Positions 1 through 11,560 of a stretch of DNA of 64,000 nucleotides are shown piece by piece; position 1 is the first letter of the stretch; every line of letters starts with the position of its first letter. The DNA comes from Tubulanus polymorphus (lineage: Eukaryota; Nemertea; Palaeonemertea; Tubulaniformes; Tubulanidae), in the NCBI RefSeq assembly GCF_964204645.1, contig NC_134029.1, positions 13,570,850 to 13,634,849 on the forward strand, written 5' to 3'. The notes below the pieces were generated by a model. It was not told the origin of the DNA. It saw only the letters and a list, made by a program, of their open reading frames with translations, and made no database searches. A program made the translations under genes and the position numbers.

Positions 1-5
1 ATTAT

Positions 6-424
6 CGTAGAATTTTTTATTCATTGGAGCAGCATATGTTGATTGCTGATGATGAACTTCATCTCTATGCTCTCCATTTTGTGTTTCTACCGAGGATTAA
101 TAGAAGTTTAGACTTTTCAGATCAAACTATAATAATCATCCTATGCGTACATTGCACGGGGCATCGCCGTATCAAGTTTGGGTAAGGGGACCATGGGAAG
201 AGGAAGGTATCAATGTATCAGATATTCCAACATAAGAAATATATGATTATGAAGCTACGTCAAACAATAATTTCCACATTCCAGAAATAGTATATGAAGA
301 AATTGGAAATATGCTAGGATTTATAGATCCTTTGGCCGAGGATAATTATCATGGAATTGATCTATACATGTATGTCTGTAATATACTGATGGGGACCAAT
401 AACACGCTTAGAGAAGATGCGTGA
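6..424 (+). pseudogene. C-terminal remnant of an integrase-core-domain gene
   Basis: The first reading frame gives a peptide with LHLYALHFVFLPRINRSL. The frame changes by one base near 126-128 and continues with NNHPMRTLHGASPYQVW, then meets a TAA at 233-235 and ends at a TGA at 422-424. From family knowledge, the aromatic-rich 'FLPRIN' stretch followed by a 'NNHP.RT....P.Q.W' segment is the end of the DDE/RVE integrase-like core found in many single-gene, transposon-derived animal proteins. The 5' part lies outside the window. One frameshift and one internal stop make this copy non-functional. The family call is from memory of conserved motifs and is moderately sure; the pseudogene status is read directly. 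Confidence 0.5.
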
Positions 425-1589
425 CTACAAATTTTGTAATATACACATACTTCACGAATGGTGATTCATTAATAGTTATTTTGGGAGGGGAAAATCAGGA
501 CCATCAATATTCATCCAATATAAGGAAACATACATTTATTAAGTACGCATTAGGGGAGGGGGTAGGGGTCAGTGCAATTGCGCACTGTAATGCTAAACGT
601 ATACGAAAAAAATGGCCGATTTTGCGTACAGAGGGGGAGAGGGGTTGAAAAATTCAAATTTAATGCGTACGTAATAAATGAATGATCCCTAAGCAATTAT
701 CCGCATATTGCCAATCCGGCTTTATGTACTTAAAATTACAATCCTAATGGTATGGATTAAAATTCAACATCAAAGATTTTGACAGTAACATTTAGTCTCC
801 TTGTGGCAATTCTTTAAGATTCAAAGAATGGAAAAGCCCAAATATTTTGTTAGATCTTCATCTGTATCACCCTATTTACTCGCCAGAATTTGATAACCCC
901 CCCCCCCCCTGAAGCTCATGCCAACACAAACCCTTCATCCATTGATCTACACTGCCCAAGAACTTGTATCAATGAATGAAGGGTCTGCAGCCAGGGTTTG
1001 TGTCTGTGTGATCTTCGGAGGTAGGAAATGAACTCTGGCAAGCGAGGATGCATCTGCATGTAATTCAATTATTATACAAGTAGTACGTCATGCCCAAGCT
1101 TCGTCTCCTCAACATTTCATGAGTTTTCCAAAAATGTGTTTCAATGGAAAAAGTGAAAAGTGAAATAAACGATTATCAAGTAGTATTGGTTGTATAATGA
1201 TATAGTGATATGTAAATGCTAAAATTCTCGAGGTACACAATTGTCACATGTAAACATACAATTGATTGTCAAAAAGGTAGCATATAAAAGTAATATTCAA
1301 TGTAGCGGATACATTTATCCAATTATTGTCATCAGGGTAGTAAATAAAAGTACAGTACAATCAAGCAAATACATTTTTCGATTAATTTCTACAGAACACC
1401 AAATCCAATTGATCCAAAATTAAGGGCGATGTCCATGTCCCGTTTAAATGTTTCATAGGAATCATGCTTGCCAGGCAATGTAAGCTGACTAAATCATGCT
1501 TGTGATGATGGCATTATGTCTAATTCAGACACAAATTTCCAGGTTACGGAAGCCCCTAGGTGACATACGAGAAATTTTTTTCACAATTT
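425..1589. other. No gene seen; intergenic, with a C13 run
   Basis: Only short open frames without codon structure or recognisable motifs. A run of 13 C lies at 897-909. Confidence 0.5.
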
Positions 1590-1720
1590 CGACTTATTAA
1601 GTCGAATTTCGACATAATAAGTCGAATTTCGACATAATAAGTCGAATTTCGACATAATAAGTCGAATTTCGACTTAATAAGTCGAATTTCGACATAATAA
1701 GTCGAAATTCGAGTTATTTT
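1590..1720. repeat. 20-bp tandem repeat of palindromic units
   Basis: About six units with an exact 20-bp period, GTCGAATTTCGACATAATAA, with small changes in the first, fifth and last units. Each unit contains the near-palindrome GTCGAATTTCGAC, so single strands could form serial hairpins. Confidence 0.9.
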
Positions 1721-1739
1721 AAATCAAAATTCGAGTTGT

Positions 1740-1965
1740 AGCGACTAGCCTACGTACGAACCGCGCACACGCGGGCGATACTCCGTTGATCGGAAACGTA
1801 CGATAAGTTCGTCAGAGAGAAGAGGCTGGACCAGTTGTAAGGCAGTAGTCAACTACATCCTACCAGTCTCAGGCTGCCTAACTTGGTAATAGCGCGGCGC
1901 GCACGGTACGTTCGGACGGCATCGCTTCATTCAGAATTTTTGTAAGTGCGGAAAACTAGGAAACG
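1740..1965 (+). promoter_or_regulatory. CpG-rich stretch, possible promoter region
   Basis: CpG density rises sharply (for example GCGCACACGCGGGCG near 1764 and GCGCGGCGCGCACGG near 1891) compared with the AT-rich surroundings. It lies about 0.8 kb before the first coding exon of the HECT gene, where an untranslated first exon would be expected. No transcription start or core motif can be fixed. Confidence 0.25.
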
Positions 1966-2772
1966 AGAGGGTATGTGTACGTATACGGGGATCTTAATTA
2001 ATAAACGCCTGGGGCACCTTCCCTACGCCCTTGGCACGGATTCGAACCTAATGGCATCGCGAGACTGTCGACGTTCGGTGACATTTGATCTCAGTCTAGA
2101 GACCGGCAATCTAATAAGATTGAATTGAATTGGTCTAGGATGTTTTAAGTTGGTCAAGGTCATGTGGAGAATACGTATGAGGGTTACCAATTTTCATCAA
2201 TATACCGGCGGTACGGTAGTATTGTATTGTGTTAATACATGTAAAGTTAGGCCTAAAATTATATGTTGGATTGATAGACTTCACTGACACTGTCATCCCA
2301 TTCCCCGATTCCCACCTGGCCCACATGGAATGGTCTATTAAAACTTTACAATGAGACTGATAGGACATCAGGTGGCCTCTCGACTAGTCTCTGTGAGTCA
2401 CAGCACAGTCGAGTCTGGATTCAGTTTTGGTACTGCTAGATAGAACTATGTCTGGACTGGTCTAGTACCTGTTGTTACCCAAACAACGTCTAGGGCGTAA
2501 GTGCACATATAAGGCTAATTTTCGTTCCTTTATTTTGAGGGACGAGGACCTCGAGGTTTTGTCACTGAGCGTCTATTTCAGCCCGACTGACGACTGTGTT
2601 TAGGCATAAATTTATATTCCAAAAAAGTTTTTGAGGATCATAGTGATACCTCACCTGCCATACGTGTAATCCTCCATTGTCACAGAAGCGGTGCCGGTAC
2701 CCCATTTCTGTTTTTGGGATTACCGGCAATTAGGTATACCAATTAGTCTCATATTTTTGTGGATGTTTTCAG

Positions 2773-5700
2773 ATGGATGATTTGATTACCTTCATGAGGG
2801 AAAGAAATGTAGATGAATCATCTATTCAAAAACTATGTGATGATAAGGTAGAGTAATAAGTTTTGTTCAACATTTAGAATTAGATCCATGATGATTAACC
2901 CTGGCCTTGAACTGGTTCACAGTGTTCTTATTCAATTTGTCAAAAATAGATGTGTTTTGAAAACTTTTTACTGATTAATAATCCTTGGTTTTACTGATTA
3001 ATAATCCTAGTTGGGCCCGTGTGGTTCAGGAGCAAGCTGATTGAGATTATTGTTGCTATTGTCCAGATGAGTTGTGCTAAAGGAACATATGCGAATAAAA
3101 GAGATTTGTGTTCATTTTCTTTTGCAGATTGATGGTAGTGTTATTCCTGGGCTGAGTTCTGATCAGCTCAAGGTATATCTTCCAAAATTTGGTGATCGCC
3201 TGGCAGTTTTGTCATTCTGCCAAAGGACCGATGATTTTCGGGCAACAAAAAGGTCTAAGAATCTCATTGATCGATTGCGCTGTGCTGTAGGCACCGGTAC
3301 TAGACCTGCTTCTTCTCTACGCCAAAAAGTCCAAAGTGAAAGAACAATAGAACTCGGTTGGCTGAACAGAGAATGTGAAGAGAGCTTGTATAAGCAGATT
3401 AGAACACCTAATGGTGGTGGTACTCGAGTACTCAAATTACCGCGCGACTTCGCAGTTGGGGGTCTAATCAGAAAGGGGATAGAACTTTTTTTCCCCAATG
3501 ATAGATCTTTATTGGGAGGATGTGAAGAGTTCATCTTCACTCTGCTCGATTTCAAAGAAAATAAGCAATTTGACTATAATAAAACAATTGCTGAGTTTTA
3601 CACGGAAACAAAACTGAATCGATTGCGCTTCTACCTAGGAAGTACTAGGAAAGCAATTTTACAGGTAGGTTTAAATTTCATTTTTTAGCCTACTCGAGGC
3701 TTAAGTTCCAGCGGAGTATTGTGTTCACTTTACGTTCGTCTGTCCATCCATCGGTCCGTCCATCCGTAGATGGAATCCAGTTATTTTGGGAAGTTTTGAA
3801 GACGGCTCTATGGATATTTTTGATACCGTATTTGGTTTATGTATCTACCCTAGACATATCTTCATCCCAAAAACTGGCGCGGTCAGATTTAAGATAGCTG
3901 ACCGGCTGCCATTGTTTGTTGTTAGCCAAAATCAGCACTTTTTACACATTTTTGAAGTTTTCAAGGGAAATTTCGAAGATGCTTCGACAAGTGGTTTTTC
4001 ATTTGATTTCCCGTATGGTGTATCAGCGTTAAAAAATTTTAGGTTAAAAAACCAAGGTTCAATACACAGCCAGCAAAGGTCAACATGCCTGCAGGATTAT
4101 GTTTATACATTAAAGTTATACATGTTAATCAAACTGTAGAGTAATTTTTTATTAATTTAGATATATTTTTTAAATTAGAATAGTTTTCTATTCTTTTTAG
4201 TTAAATGATGTTTTTGAAGTAACAATCATCTATGGTTCTGAAAAAAAGAAAGAGAAGTTCTCGGAAACAGATGACATAAAGGTAAGGCCTACATTCAACA
4301 AATGTGCAAGCGTTTGACCCGATCAAAATTGTTTTATCAAATTATTAGTATTGATCTCCTCTCGTGGAATTGGGGTTACTTAGGTTTTTGTTCTCACCAC
4401 CTGGGGGAATTGAATATTGAATTATATACAATTTGCCTATTTATATTGGTACCTATGGATATTTTGTAACCGCAATCAATTGCAAAGGTGTAGGTTGTGA
4501 CATTTTCTATGATTGTGAAGAGTTTCCAGGTCATCAGTTGTTGTATATGGTCACCAGGGGGCGTTGAATAGCCAAATAACTCACTATATTCATATTGTAT
4601 TGGTATCCAGGCATATTTTGTAACCACAATGAATTGCAAAATTGTAGCTCGTAACATGTTCTTTTATTGTGGTGAGTTTAAAGGTCATTGCTTTCTTAAT
4701 ATGTTCACCAGGGGGCGTTGAATATTGAAACTTTCTGTTTGTTGAGCATTTTAAACCACTTCCCAAGTGGGCGTGGTGTCCCTGGACCCCTAGTTAATAC
4801 GTTGTACATGTAGGATGAAATTATCACCTGTACTATTGCTTTATGTGAAAAACTTTATGCCAAAACTGGTTATCCATCCCTCATATAACTCTGAATTCAC
4901 CTAACACACTTTTTCTTACCCCCAATATGGTACAGATTCCTGTAAGCCCTATCTGTATGAGATTCAATATAGTGGCAGATTCGTTATAACCCCACAGTCT
5001 ACACCCGACCTATCAAGCTTTTATAGTATTGATATTTATTTTACAGATGCTAATTGATTGTGTACGTCAGCTTATCGCTCAGAATGACTTTTTACTTGTT
5101 ATCGATGGACATGTAGAATCTCTGTACAGCAATCTGGATGGGTTTCCTCTAAAAGATTTTGGTTTATCAAAGGAATGTACCATAACAGCTTTTCCTTATG
5201 TTTTACCATCATCGAGCAATACCAACCCTGTAAATGGAAGCGTTCCCTCCAATGGTTCTGCAAATAATGGCGGTCCTTCTGGAAACGAATTGACAACACT
5301 TAAAGAAGATTTGCCTACAATTCAGGTAAACTTGTGCCTTTCACATTTTGTCTGTTATAACTTTATTTTAGGGAAATCTGAATTTTCTTTTTCTTTCTGA
5401 GACATCATGGGGAATGTTTGTAGTCACCAGAGGGTGGTTGGGTAATAAAGAAGTGTTGGCCCATCATCCATATCCATGTAAACTTCTATGGATAGTGCAT
5501 TTCCCAAGCCCTCAACCCCTAGACAGGAAGAAAATCTGACAAGAAAATTTTTTTAATGTTATTCTTGCAGCATAAACCCAGAAACGATCAGATTCGCGAC
5601 CAAGGGTGCCTAAGCAACAAAAAAATTAAAAAGTCAATTTCGTCAACGGCTCGAGCAAACAACAATGAAAAATTCTCAACGTTCACTTCATTCACTCAGT

Positions 5701-8649
5701 CAATGCCTGAAGTTCTGAATTCTCCTGCATCACCTCAAGTATCTTCGTTTGTCAGTTCACTCTCTTGCACTATTCCAGCTTCATCCACTCAAAGTTCCAG
5801 TAGAGAATATATTCCTTATCCAACCCTTCAAATATCTCCAATGGCACCAGAAAGTGACGAGGAATTAATACCATTTCATACCCACTGTATACCAACGCCT
5901 GTCACAGTTGTGGATCCTTGTATTGCTGCTGTGCCTCAAAGTTCTAGTAGAGGATATCTTTCGAATTCAACCATTCAAGGCAATTCTGAAACCGACCAGC
6001 AACCTTCATATAGGTATGTTTCCGACTAGGACAAGGCTAACAGCCGCGGATCCAGGATTTCGGGGAGGGGTTGCACAAATTAGGAAGGGGGGTCTGAGGG
6101 TCCTCGCCCAGAAAATATTTTTAAATTAGATGCACGGAGACGCGTTCTAGGCAGGATCAGAGTACGTCTGACCTGGATCCGCCGCTGAATGAATCATCAC
6201 CTTGTAAAATAGTTTTTCTGCTGGGCTTAACAACCTCAGGCTTATTCATTTTTAAACAAGGTACTGTTAAATTCTCAAATATGAAATGTTGCCTCTTTTT
6301 AGCCCACTTGGACTCAGGTCCCAGTGCTATTGCGTTCACTTTTCGTCCATCTGGGAAGTTTTGAAAATGCTTCAATGAATTGTCTTCATATTCGGTTAAG
6401 CCATGCTCGCCATTGTTGTTTACCGAAATCAGAACTTGTTTGACAAGTTTCATTATGATTGAAAATGAAATTATATACAATTTGACTTTTCAAGTTAGTA
6501 CCTACCAGGGTATGCATATTTTGGCACCACAATCAATTGTACAGTGGAACCTCGTTATAACGAACATATTTTCTGGTCTCCTGAAGTTTGCTGTAACGAG
6601 GTTTCACTGTACATAAGTAGCTCATGACATCACTGAGATGATCGATCATCGATTTCTGAATTTGTTTACCAGGGGGCGTTGAATATATTAAACTTGTCAG
6701 ATTTTCAAGCATTTCAACAAGTGCATCCCTAGTTGCGTTATATTTCTCAGTCGTTATTCATTTTTCATAGGTTTGTCCAAGCTGGCACACCTACGATATT
6801 ATTCAGAAATCAAATTCCAACAAGTATCGAAGAAGTTCTCCGAGGACTTTCTTCACCAATTGACCAAGACGGCAAAAAAATGTGATTAACGTGACACGAG
6901 AGAAGGTGCTCGATGGGGCATACAGAGGATTCTCCCGTGAATCATTCTGTGCTAATAATTTACTGAGTGTAAAATTCCATGGAGAGCAAGGAATAGACAC
7001 GGGTGGTCTTTCCAGAGAGTTTCTCCGGCTTGCCCTGATACAGTTATCAAGGAGCAATCTGTTTACGGGCTCAGAAAATAAGAAGTTTTTAGAGCTTGAT
7101 GCAAAAGGTAAGAATATATATTTGTCCAGAAACAAATTACTTTTGCCAGTGGCTTCAATCTCGATTCCAATAGTTAGTGTTATATATGCTAAATTATTTG
7201 TGATATACAAGTCGTTTCCTATCAATGTTAATATCTTTGTAGCTCTTGGTAAGGAACGCTATATAATTGCTGGTAAACTCGTTGCTTACTCTGTGGTACA
7301 TGGAGGGCCGTTGCCCCAGTTCCTCCACCCACAGATGTATGAACATGTGAGTGGAGGATATGCAAAGATTAAAATTGACGATGTACCGGACACAGATGTC
7401 AGAGCAAAAATGAAAGCGGTAGGTTTTTACATTGATATTTTAGGTCAAAAAAATGATTTCTCTTTTATTTTTCGTGCAAGATGTTGATATCTGTTCAAAG
7501 CAGTGATTTTGCAGTGAATCTGTTGACTAGGGTTAGGCTAAAATCTGTTGACTAAACTACTTTGGGTGTCAAAACTGAATGAATTGTTTTTCAAGCCCCG
7601 ATAGTGGTGGCCATTGGCTTACGAGTCGCTGGCGAATTCCAACCAATTCCTTTTCACAAATTAGTTTAAGATGGTATGTTTCTATTTTGTAGCTTGCTAA
7701 CGCAACAGACAAAGAATCTCTGCGTCATGCAGTAGATGATGCCATTGACATTCTAGCACTAGTAGGATGTCTTCCTATAAACAGCCTAGAAGAAGCTGTA
7801 CAAAGCGCAAGCAATGTTGCACACTGGTACATTTTTCAAAGGACTAACTCTGCTATTGAACAGTAAGTCTTTTCCATCCTCCTTTCCATTGAGTAAAATT
7901 CACTGTAAAGAATTATCAGTCAAATGTTGTACTTTCAATGCATGGAGAGTTTAATAAGATGTAAAATGTTAAAAATCTGAAATGAATCCGCAAATGAACT
8001 ACTGTAATTAAACTGAGATTTGAGAAATCACTTGCAGTAATGATATTCTCTGTTTTTTAGGTTCAAAAGTGGTTTGGAAACCTTGGGGTTTTTAATGGCG
8101 GTACAAGAAAACCGAGATCTCATGCGAGAGGTTTTTCTGGAACCCATTCATAGCCTTGATGCCAATCAGATACTAGATATGTTCCAGACACCAGAATTAA
8201 GCCCGGAAGGTTCAAATAAAAGGAGGGCCGAGTCTGATACACTAGCATATTGGTATGATTTTGTCGAGCATCTGGGAGGTACGCATAGTCAAATTCCCCT
8301 TATCATTATTTATCTGATTATCTATATCCATTGGCATTACTTGTAAGTAGTTAAGGCATTGTTTCAAACACATACATGTACATATATTTCTTTTTCAGAA
8401 CGTGGTTTCCTGGAAGACCTTCTTATATCCACTACAGGGTTGGCACGCCCCCCACCTCTTGGATTTGATCCACCAGTGTGTATACGGTTTCGACATCCAT
8501 CGGATGGAAGTGATGAGTAGACAAGAAACTACCCTATCGCAAATACCTGCGCCAATATTTTGCATTTACCTGTTCTTAGCGAAGACGACGAATTTCAGCA
8601 AAACATGCTTGCTGCGATTCTTAGTTGTCTGTCTTTTACGGACAAATGA
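2773..8649 (+). CDS. HECT-domain E3 ubiquitin ligase-like gene, ten coding exons, two reading-frame lesions
   Basis: Exons by GT/AG borders and phase: 2773-2847, 3128-3664, 4201-4281, 5047-5325, 5571-6013, 6771-7107, 7243-7418, 7693-7862, 8061-8278, 8399-8649, about 855 codons. The first ATG directly follows an AG, so a 5' UTR intron is likely. The N-terminus (about residues 1-60) looks like a small helical, SAM-like domain. A conserved region with GWLNREC and LPRDFAVGGLIRKGIELFF follows, then a Ser/Thr-rich linker (about 325-470). The HECT domain runs from about 505 to the end, with GIDTGGLSREFL (N-lobe), then KLVAYSVVHGGPLPQF, and the active-site segment TCANILHLP with the catalytic Cys at 8548-8550. 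In animals, HECT enzymes take ubiquitin from an E2 on this Cys. Two lesions break the gene: one A missing in a run at 6874-6880, and TAG at 8518-8520. The closest recalled relatives are invertebrate G2E3-like proteins, but that is not certain. Confidence 0.82.
3688..4030 (+). repeat. Dispersed repeat R1 (copy in HECT intron 3)
   Basis: The sequence matches a region at 51780-52057 (opposite strand) over about 300 bp, including GGGAAGTTTTGAAGACG, the 'ACCCTAGACA..TCTTCA.CCCAAAAACTGG' segment and CAAAATCAGCACTTTTTA. Shorter copies lie at 6300-6470 and 62215-62277. The starts share a small dyad around 'TTAGCCCACTTGGGACTTAAGTCC'-type sequence. An open frame here (3786-4139) is a by-product of the repeat. 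Confidence 0.75.
4380..4795 (+). repeat. Dispersed repeat R2, three units with CTCF-like cores (HECT intron 4)
   Basis: Three units of about 155 bp start with CACCACCTGGGGGA (about 4396), CACCAGGGGGCGTTGAAT (about 4551) and the same string again (about 4706). Related sequence occurs at 6470-6720, split by a MITE, and inverted at 54545-54790 and 63825-64000. The shared core CACCAGGGGGCG is close to the CTCF consensus. Confidence 0.8.
6300..6470 (+). repeat. Partial R1 repeat copy (HECT intron 5)
   Basis: Shares TTTTTAGCCCACTTGG, TTCACTTTTCGTCC, GGGAAGTTTTGAA and the 'GCCATTGTTGTTTACC' segment with the longer copies, with internal deletions. Confidence 0.6.
6540..6611. mobile_element. 68-bp pogo/Tigger-type MITE with TA duplication
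   Basis: The element runs from 6542 (CAGTGGAACCTCGTTATAAC) to 6609 and ends with the inverted copy (TGTAACGAGGTTTCACTG). It is flanked on both sides by TA. This terminal sequence is typical of pogo/Tigger DNA transposons. It is little more than two inverted termini and interrupts an R2 repeat copy (6470-6720) inside intron 5 of the HECT gene. Confidence 0.8.
6874..6880 (+). other. Frame break in an A7 run, start of the HECT domain
   Basis: In exon 6 the upstream frame (phase set by five preceding exons) runs into a stop right after the A run. HECT-domain coding resumes one frame over at 6882 (peptide INVTREKVLDGAYRG). The run has seven A where eight would keep the frame. A homopolymer sequencing error, a real deletion or ribosomal slippage are all possible. 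Confidence 0.8.
8518..8520 (+). other. In-frame TAG ten codons before the catalytic cysteine
   Basis: The exon 10 frame, fixed by the upstream exon phases, reads FRHPSDGSDE, then TAG, then TRNYPIANTCANILHLP, and ends at TGA 8647-8649. The codon could be a C-to-T change from CAG. If it is a true stop, the product lacks the active-site Cys and is catalytically dead. Confidence 0.85.
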
Positions 8650-8779
8650 AAACATAACAATTACTGCACAATCATGTACTGCATAGTTATGTACCGTATG
8701 CATTTCATTTTGTTCTTAATTACTCTGAGTTCAGAGGCTGACCCGAAATTAATAGTCGCTACCTAGCCTGCAATCTTAA

Positions 8780-9270
8780 TTTTTAGCCCGCTTTCAAATT
8801 CATTAATTTTTTATCATTTGTTTAGTTTATACATTAAATATCTATAAACATTGTTGAAATTTTAAAAGCGTATGCATGTTTATATAATATAGTTTTTTTA
8901 AGATGGGTTGTGAATCAGTATTTTAATAGCAATATTTTTGTTTTCATGACAATAATTTGAAAAAGCCAGCTTTCAAATTTAATTCTTTTTTATCATTTGT
9001 TTTGTTTATACATTAAATATCTATAAACATTGTTGAAATTTTAAAAGCGTATGCATGTTTATATATTATAGTTTTTTAAGATGGGTTGTGAATCAGTATT
9101 TTAATAGCAATATTTTTGTTTTCATGACAATAATTTGAAAAAGCCAGCTTTCAAATTTAATTCTTTCTTATCATTTGTTTAGTTAATTCAATAGAATATC
9201 TGTTGACAGTGTAGAAATTATAGAACAGTATGCATGATTATAGATTATATTTTTGTATCAATACTTTCAT
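8780..9270. repeat. Tandem repeat of about 178 bp, 2.5 copies, 3' of the HECT gene
   Basis: Two nearly identical units (about 8812-8988 and 8990-9166) share TATACATTAAATATCTATAA, AAAAGCGTATGCATGTTTAT and AGATGGGTTGTGAATCAG. A third, diverged partial unit follows to about 9270. The array is probably in the 3' UTR or just beyond it. Confidence 0.85.
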
Positions 9271-9629
9271 AATCATCAGTGGCTACTTTGGACCCGTTTT
9301 TTAGTTTTGTAGAGATCTTTTCTGAACAAATCAGTTCTATGCATGATTAAATAAAAAGTTTGGTTCATTCAATTAATTGTTTTTTGCTTATATTGTGGGC
9401 TGAAATTTGCGCTTTTAGAAATTTGATACAGACATTCATACAGACTAACCTGATTGTATGACTCTAAAATTGGTACAATGAACCCTGTCTGAAACTGAGG
9501 ACTGTATTGTTTCTATTGAAACCAGACACCCTATATACATGCACATTTAAGACAGTAATATAAAATCGGCCACTTATTTTTGATTGTGAAAATCAACACA
9601 TCACAAAGTTGACGATTAGAAAGTTGAAC

Positions 9630-9966
9630 TTAAACAAGCATCCTCCTAATTTCCTGCCTCAAAAAGCTGTACAGTTCTACAGCATCATATGCATCGCTGG
9701 GAATGCGATAATTGTGATCCTGCATGATTTCCATCACAGCATCTAGTATGGCTGGATCTTTGCATGTGACATCGTCCTTTTCTATACAATCTTCAGCACA
9801 CGCATCTGTTTCAGCTCGCGTCAACGGTCCCCGTAGCATATCCACGCCACCAAACAGCTCAGGGTACTTATAAAGTTGCGCGGGGACTCCTGATATAATA
9901 TGATTTCTAGACATTTTTCGGATTGTATGGGAATTCCATTCGTCGGCTACTTGGTCCATAGCATCC
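9630..9966 (-). CDS. Terminal exon of an integrase-core-like gene
   Basis: On the - strand an acceptor (TTTCAAAATTAG) precedes an open frame of about 111 codons ending at 9630. The peptide contains VADEWNSHTIRKMSRN and GVPAQLYKYPELFGG, a pattern ('W..H.IR.SRN....G.P..LY..PEL.GG') found near the end of transposon-derived DDE/RVE integrase-like proteins. An acidic, helical tail follows (ETDACAEDCIEKDD ... LYSFLRQEIRRMLV). No frame damage is visible. Upstream exons on this strand were not found before the satellite at 11.56 kb. This is a second, better-preserved member of the broad family seen at 6-424; the two copies bracket the HECT gene. The family call rests on recalled motifs. Confidence 0.5.
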
Positions 9967-11560
9967 TAATTTTGAAACAAAGAAAATAAATGGAGAGTAA
10001 TTACATAAAAATGATTATCCAAGATCATTTGACAGGGTAAAAATAACGACTGAATAATTTCTTGTATTCCCGAGTTCTTACTGTGAATTTGGAATAGCGC
10101 AACCGTCGGCCAATATGTATAGTTCCGATATAGGTGTGTATATTGTTTATTGTATGACGATTTCACAAAATGAGTATCATCTTTTTAAAACCTGATTGTT
10201 TTGTCAAGTTCAGCGATTGAGTGATTCAGCGAAGTTCGAACATCGTACAGTTACCACTGATTAAATGGTTTTGTAACCGCTATACGTACTGAGCTCAATC
10301 AAAATTACTCGTCAAAAAGAGAATAGCCCTGGACACAAGAAAAAAGTAGTGAAACTAGTTGAATCAACACCAGGCCATAGTTAAAAGGTTAATGTAAAAA
10401 AGTTAATTTGCAACGAATCTCTCCATTTTTCCGCAGTCCGCAGTTTTTTTCTATCGTCTATTAATTTATATGCTTGCGGCATGATAAAATAAATGCAGCG
10501 TTATGTACATGTACTTTTCCACCGTGGAGTTCATCACCATGAAAACGACAATTCATACCTACTTACAATCACCTGAATAGTGTTATGAAATGGCAAATAA
10601 CTCACCGCTAAAAAAACGCAGCCCGGTCTCGTTACTGGTACTCTACCAGTGAATGTTTCTGTTTGAATTTATTGTATCAACAGGCGAATACAAATATCAA
10701 CAGCACAACGAATACCTACAATCAAAAAATTATTTTCTAACTGATGGTTTTTTCATACGGCGACGGAATCGATAACCTACAGTGCGCTGTACTAGGAAAT
10801 GATTTCGGCCTCGAGTACGTATACGTGATATGGTTTCTTAGGCCCATTATCGTCAGTTTGTAGCACGTGTGATTGTTGACCATTCCATAATAACCGTAGC
10901 TACTAAAATGACACAGTTGATGTTGCATAATTACCTTCAATGGCTATTACATTAATTTGTGGTATGGGCATAACATGAAGTAAGAGGCGAGTTCCGCTGA
11001 CACTAAGTTGGAGAACAACTAAAATAAATAGGTCATTCGACATCTGCGATTTACGGACGTTTAGCGGGACCTGATGGTTTTTTTCGTGATTTATGATCTA
11101 TTTGTATCGTACACCTGTTTTAAGCCATTACGAAATTATCTTAATAGCACAGCCATGTGTAGGCCTGTTGTCATCATGGCAAATTCTTTTTTATGCAGAA
11201 TGAAAAAAAAAACTAACAGTCCAATTTAGAGATATTATTGACCATACTTAAACTAAAGAACTCGACAACTTGTTTCCCATTTCTGCAGCGCTTAAAAGTT
11301 GACTATTATTATGCATTTTGCATTCTATTTTTCCGAGGACAATCGCTTGATAAACTCTCGGATTTTCACATTTTCCTTCCGATTACTACAGTTGTCTCTT
11401 TTCACAAAGATTTTCTCCACACATTTTCTTATGAATCAAGAAAATTAAGCCCATACGGCAGCAGCCGATGTAGTTTGAACTCTCTAGCCGTAACGATCTA
11501 TCATGTATTTAACGCATGATCACTCTATTCTTTAGGTATAGATATATTAAAGGCATCTTT
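9967..11560. other. No gene recognised; could be intron of the - strand gene
   Basis: AT-rich sequence with short open frames only (for example 10737-10940 - and 11238-11519 +), none with motifs or convincing splice borders. Confidence 0.4.

Noticed and set aside
1590-1720. Possible CRISPR-like array
   Set aside because: Units are contiguous with no unique spacers, and the genome is animal.
3163-3555. 130-codon - strand frame
   Set aside because: Antisense to exon 2 of the HECT gene, with no motif of its own.
3786-4139. 117-codon + strand frame in HECT intron 3
   Set aside because: It coincides with the R1 dispersed repeat, which reappears with different frames elsewhere.
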